Shown here one piece after another: positions 14,301 to 15,968 of a DNA stretch of 15,968 bases. The translations under genes and the position numbers were made by a program. Numbering within the stretch: position 1 is the first letter of the stretch; the number at the start of each line of letters is the position of its first letter. Source of the stretch: an uncultured Muribaculaceae bacterium (lineage in GTDB: Bacteria; Bacteroidota; Bacteroidia; Bacteroidales; Muribaculaceae); NCBI GenBank assembly GCA_910583675.1, contig CAJTYH010000049.1, forward strand, positions 1 through 15,968, in the 5' to 3' direction. The notes beneath the pieces are model-generated. The model did no database searches and had not been told where the DNA came from. It saw only the letters and a list, made by a program, of their open reading frames with translations.

Positions 14301-15896
14301 TTCCTTGGAGAAGTAGAGCGTCTTGCCGGTGTCGTCGCGGAAGAGCTTGTGTGCGGCCATTACCAGACGGTAGTTGGCTGCGAGCTGTTCGGCGTATTTC
14401 ACGTTGCCGGCAGCGAGGCCGTCGTCATAGATGGTCTTGTCAAGTGCGCGGCAGCGTTCCATGTTGTTGGCGTAATTGTCGCGGAATTCCTCGAATGCCT
14501 CGAAGATCGTCTTGCCGTCGCGTGCATAATAGGCCTTGTAGTCCTTGTGCATGTACTGTATGTCCCAAACTTCGTCGTAACCGATCATCATGAAGTCGCG
14601 AGCCTCGTCCACTGACCCGAGGTCGTTTACGAAGGCGAGAGTGGGCATCGTGCTGCGGTTGGTGCTGCGCACGGGATCTTTCTCGCTTGCAGGAAGTTTG
14701 CCGGTGGCCACGAATGTCCGCTGGGTTGTAAGTGGATCGGCGACGGCAATTTCACCGTTGATGGCGGGTATATAGAGGTAGCCCCAGTCAATGGCCACCA
14801 TATCGCCGGTGCGCTCGAGCACTGGCTGGGCTTCTGATCCTGCACGCAGGTAGTCGGTACCATTGACCTTGGTAATGTCCGACAGGGTAGGTTGTCCCAT
14901 CTCATGTACGGTAAGCTGTGCGCTTGTGCCGAGGTAGAACTGCACGTCGTGCTTTTTGCCGTCTGTGGATTTCACCTGGTATGATATGTAGTTGATAGGG
15001 GTGGAGATCATGTCCAGGTCATCGATGAGCATGGGCGCTGTAAAGACCACATCCAGGTTGACCGGCCCGCAGGTGAAGTTGTAGAAGCTGCTGCATGCCA
15101 TCACGTCCACGGAGTTTTGCCTGGCCTGAAGCACTTGCTCATCCTCGGTGAGCAGGTTCTTGTAGAGACCGAAATCCACATATGCGCCTCCGAACGTATT
15201 GTGGCAGTGAGCGGCCATCACGTTTCTGCCGGGTTTGAGGGCTGCCTTCATTGCTGCTGTCAGCTGCCGTTCCTCCCCCTGGAGCCATGTCTCGCCGGTT
15301 TTCGCAACCTGTGTACCGTTGATGTACATCTCAAACACGTCATCATGCGAGAACATCACCCACAGATCCTGGGCAATGTCGTCGGCGGTGAGGTCTATTT
15401 CGCGGCGCACGTAGATGTCGCTGTTCTCATCTTTCCAGGTGTTGTTTACGTTGGGATACTCGTTGGGTGTGCCCCACGCGGCTTGCTCCTTTGACCAGCT
15501 GCTGTCGTCGAAATCGGCCGCTGTCCAGTTGAGGTTGCTTTGGCGGGTATGGCTCACGGTTCCTTCCCATCCCGGGCCGTCTATGGTCATTGGATGGATA
15601 GGCGCGAGGAGGTTCTTTTTCTCCTGTCCCATGAAACGGTATGCCATGCCGTCGACACGCAGGATTCCGTCAATGGCTTTTTCCCTTTCGCTCCAATGGC
15701 GAGTGGGGCCTCCGTTGAGCTCGTTGTAGTTCGACCAGATAGAGAAGAACGGGTCGTTGACGATTACCGGCACAGAGGGCAGACGCAGGTTGTTTTCCTT
15801 GTACGGTTTGAAGTCTTCGGGTGTCTGGGCAAATGCCGGCATGCTCAATGCTGCTGACAAAGCCGCAAATCCCAATAGTTTTCCGATGGGTTTCAT
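11382..15896 (-). CDS. Fusion of a glutaminase A-like six-hairpin protein and a GH2 glycosidase
   Basis: Protein of 1504 residues with a signal peptide (cleavage near AFA at 23). The first half has the same plan as the 830-residue lipoprotein: DUF4964-like (about 28-107), inserted beta-sandwich (about 108-246; NWTAADFDDSSW, FSHDDVFEMYING, GGAYVDFGL), DUF5127-like (about 255-480), DUF4965 six-hairpin (about 481-640) and DUF1793-like (about 648-840; NQLCTDDF, YGLPLDNR). After a lysine-rich linker (about 841-860) comes a GH2 enzyme: sugar-binding domain (about 877-1045), Ig-like domain (about 1047-1145) and TIM barrel (about 1150-1425), with acid/base E1285 in FNEAWGQF and nucleophile E1351 in VLGEYGG, so it should be an active retaining beta-glycosidase. 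The tail (about 1464-1504; VEYYNIMGMRL, GVNIIK) resembles Bacteroidales C-terminal modules. GH2 specificity (galactose, mannose or uronic acid) is unresolved. Both reading and key residues are intact across the join. It appears to form its own transcription unit. Confidence 0.92.
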   Translation of the reverse strand: MKPIGKLLGFAALSAALSMPAFAQTPEDFKPYKENNLRLPSVPVIVNDPFFSIWSNYNELNGGPTRHWSEREKAIDGILRVDGMAYRFMGQEKKNLLAPIHPMTIDGPGWEGTVSHTRQSNLNWTAADFDDSSWSKEQAAWGTPNEYPNVNNTWKDENSDIYVRREIDLTADDIAQDLWVMFSHDDVFEMYINGTQVAKTGETWLQGEERQLTAAMKAALKPGRNVMAAHCHNTFGGAYVDFGLYKNLLTEDEQVLQARQNSVDVMACSSFYNFTCGPVNLDVVFTAPMLIDDLDMISTPINYISYQVKSTDGKKHDVQFYLGTSAQLTVHEMGQPTLSDITKVNGTDYLRAGSEAQPVLERTGDMVAIDWGYLYIPAINGEIAVADPLTTQRTFVATGKLPASEKDPVRSTNRSTMPTLAFVNDLGSVDEARDFMMIGYDEVWDIQYMHKDYKAYYARDGKTIFEAFEEFRDNYANNMERCRALDKTIYDDGLAAGNVKYAEQLAANYRLVMAAHKLFRDDTGKTLYFSKENKSGGFVNTMDLTYPECPIYLLYNIDLQKGMIFSILDYALSDARKGKNCAAHDLGIYPRANGMVYGDSMPLEESANVLILANAITRLTGDGEWLKPYKSVLRTWAEFCRKEGQNPGNQLCTDDFKGPSEQNTNLSVKAILAVGAYAELIPYIGGNTRDIEKYQQAAKDMALIWEGDARDGDHYRMEFHKSGTWSQKYNMLWDVAWGYNLFPREVLDRELKFYLSKQEKYGLPLDNRDKNTKSDWIFWTASMSPDTETFLKFSDRHWDYMNETTSRIPLSDFYNASNGVTCNFSGRSVIGGLWMKVLVDRIKPKKEEVAWEPKGNHIKTRWAAEVSPENAHPEYPRPQMTREEWQSLNGLWDYAFTTGTAPKEDYEGKILVPFPVESSLSGVMRPLEPGHVLWYKRELSIPEEWNGKNIVLNFEAVDYVADVYIDGTTTRNRVASHTGGHTAFSADITNRVKDGGVHALYVKVTDNTDEGRQPVGKQRRYPDGRGSIWYTSTSGIWQSVWMEPVDKAHLEDLRITPDVDNSTLKFDMAYTGTPAGTVTVTLKDGENVIDTKSVDAAANASVTFDIASPRLWHPNDPYLYNVTVTLDNAGETLDKVDSYAAMRKISYAKNDEGYWRLQLNNEDMFQFGPLDQGYWPDGLLTAPTDEALLYDIEKTKEWGFNMIRKHMKVEPRRWYYHCDRLGMLVWQDMPSQFRGHEGWVTDRYYDEHDCNQDATVERNFRAEWKEIIEQHYSNPCIVVWTPFNEAWGQFKTADITAYTQELDPTRLVNPASGGNHYRLGEGTFVDQHTYGQPIVLEERIFDTSRPMVLGEYGGLGRNVSGHRWFERDAQTYNTYTNARTITAAYTKLANQIAEIAKGYEKDGKKINYSAAVYTQTTDVETEVNGIMTYDREIIKFDEDGLKEATGNLSKVFGNFAGVDLPTVDRVEGDVEYYNIMGMRLSGPTSGVNIIKEADGTVRKELRKL

Positions 15897-15929
15897 AAAT
15901 ATGTAAATGGTATTAACAATAGTTCGTTA

Positions 15930-15950
15930 ATTTTTTAAGCGTTAAAAAAT
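15930..15950. promoter_or_regulatory. Inverted repeat upstream of the fusion gene, possible operator
   Basis: ATTTTTTAA (15930-15938) and its exact complement TTAAAAAAT (15942-15950) flank the three bases GCG, 33 bases before the fusion-gene ATG. A direct repeat of CGTTAA (15925-15930 and 15940-15945) overlaps it. No convincing TTTG / TAnnTTTG pair is visible in the 72 bases available. It may be a regulator site or only AT-rich promoter DNA. Confidence 0.3.
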
Positions 15951-15968
15951 ATGCTGTAAAACATATTT

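Noticed and set aside
1..15968. tRNA, rRNA, CRISPR array, insertion sequence or integration site
   Set aside because: No repeat-spacer pattern, transposase or integrase motif, or RNA-gene signature was found. Nearly all the DNA is coding, and the gaps are explained by terminators and promoter regions.

Overview
The window looks like part of a polysaccharide-utilisation region from a Bacteroidales genome, possibly Muribaculaceae-like. The reasons are the set of exported glycoside hydrolases typical of that order, the lack of strong Shine-Dalgarno sites, candidate promoters of the Bacteroides TTTG / TAnnTTTG kind, and C-terminal tails resembling Bacteroidetes sorting or anchoring modules. No SusC/SusD pair, regulator, RNA gene, transposase or CRISPR array is visible. 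Assignment below order level is inference.

Layout. A 1257-residue plus-strand gene (20-3793) encodes an exported protein that joins a purple-acid-phosphatase-like metallophosphatase, three Ig-like modules, a PI-PLC X domain and a sorting-like tail. It converges on five minus-strand genes across a perfect 26-bp inverted repeat (3821-3875) that probably terminates transcription from both sides. Read in their own direction, the minus-strand genes are: a 1504-residue fusion of a glutaminase A-like six-hairpin protein with a GH2 glycosidase (15896-11382), followed by its own hairpin terminator; then a likely operon of GH76 endo-alpha-1,6-mannanase (11148-9799), a stand-alone glutaminase A-like lipoprotein (9767-7275), GH92 alpha-mannosidase (7182-4873) and a GH43 enzyme (4869-3889). 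A perfect 18-bp palindrome overlapping a possible internal promoter lies just before GH92.

How it may work. GH92 would strip alpha-1,2-linked mannose branches and GH76 would cut the alpha-1,6-mannan backbone, as in yeast-mannan or other alpha-mannan utilisation. The GH43 and GH2 enzymes would remove other decorations (arabinose- or xylose-like residues and a beta-linked sugar). The two glutaminase A-like proteins are paralogues of uncertain substrate. Their six-hairpin fold, their carbohydrate locus and the fusion of one to a GH2 make a carbohydrate-active role at least as likely as a glutaminase role. The neighbouring PI-PLC/phosphatase protein raises the speculative idea that the target is a phosphoinositol-anchored mannan or mannoprotein, such as a fungal GPI-mannoprotein or an actinobacterial lipomannan.

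There is no gene-free stretch above 300 bases. The largest gap (11149-11381, 233 bases) holds the terminator of the fusion gene and the presumed promoter of the GH76 operon.
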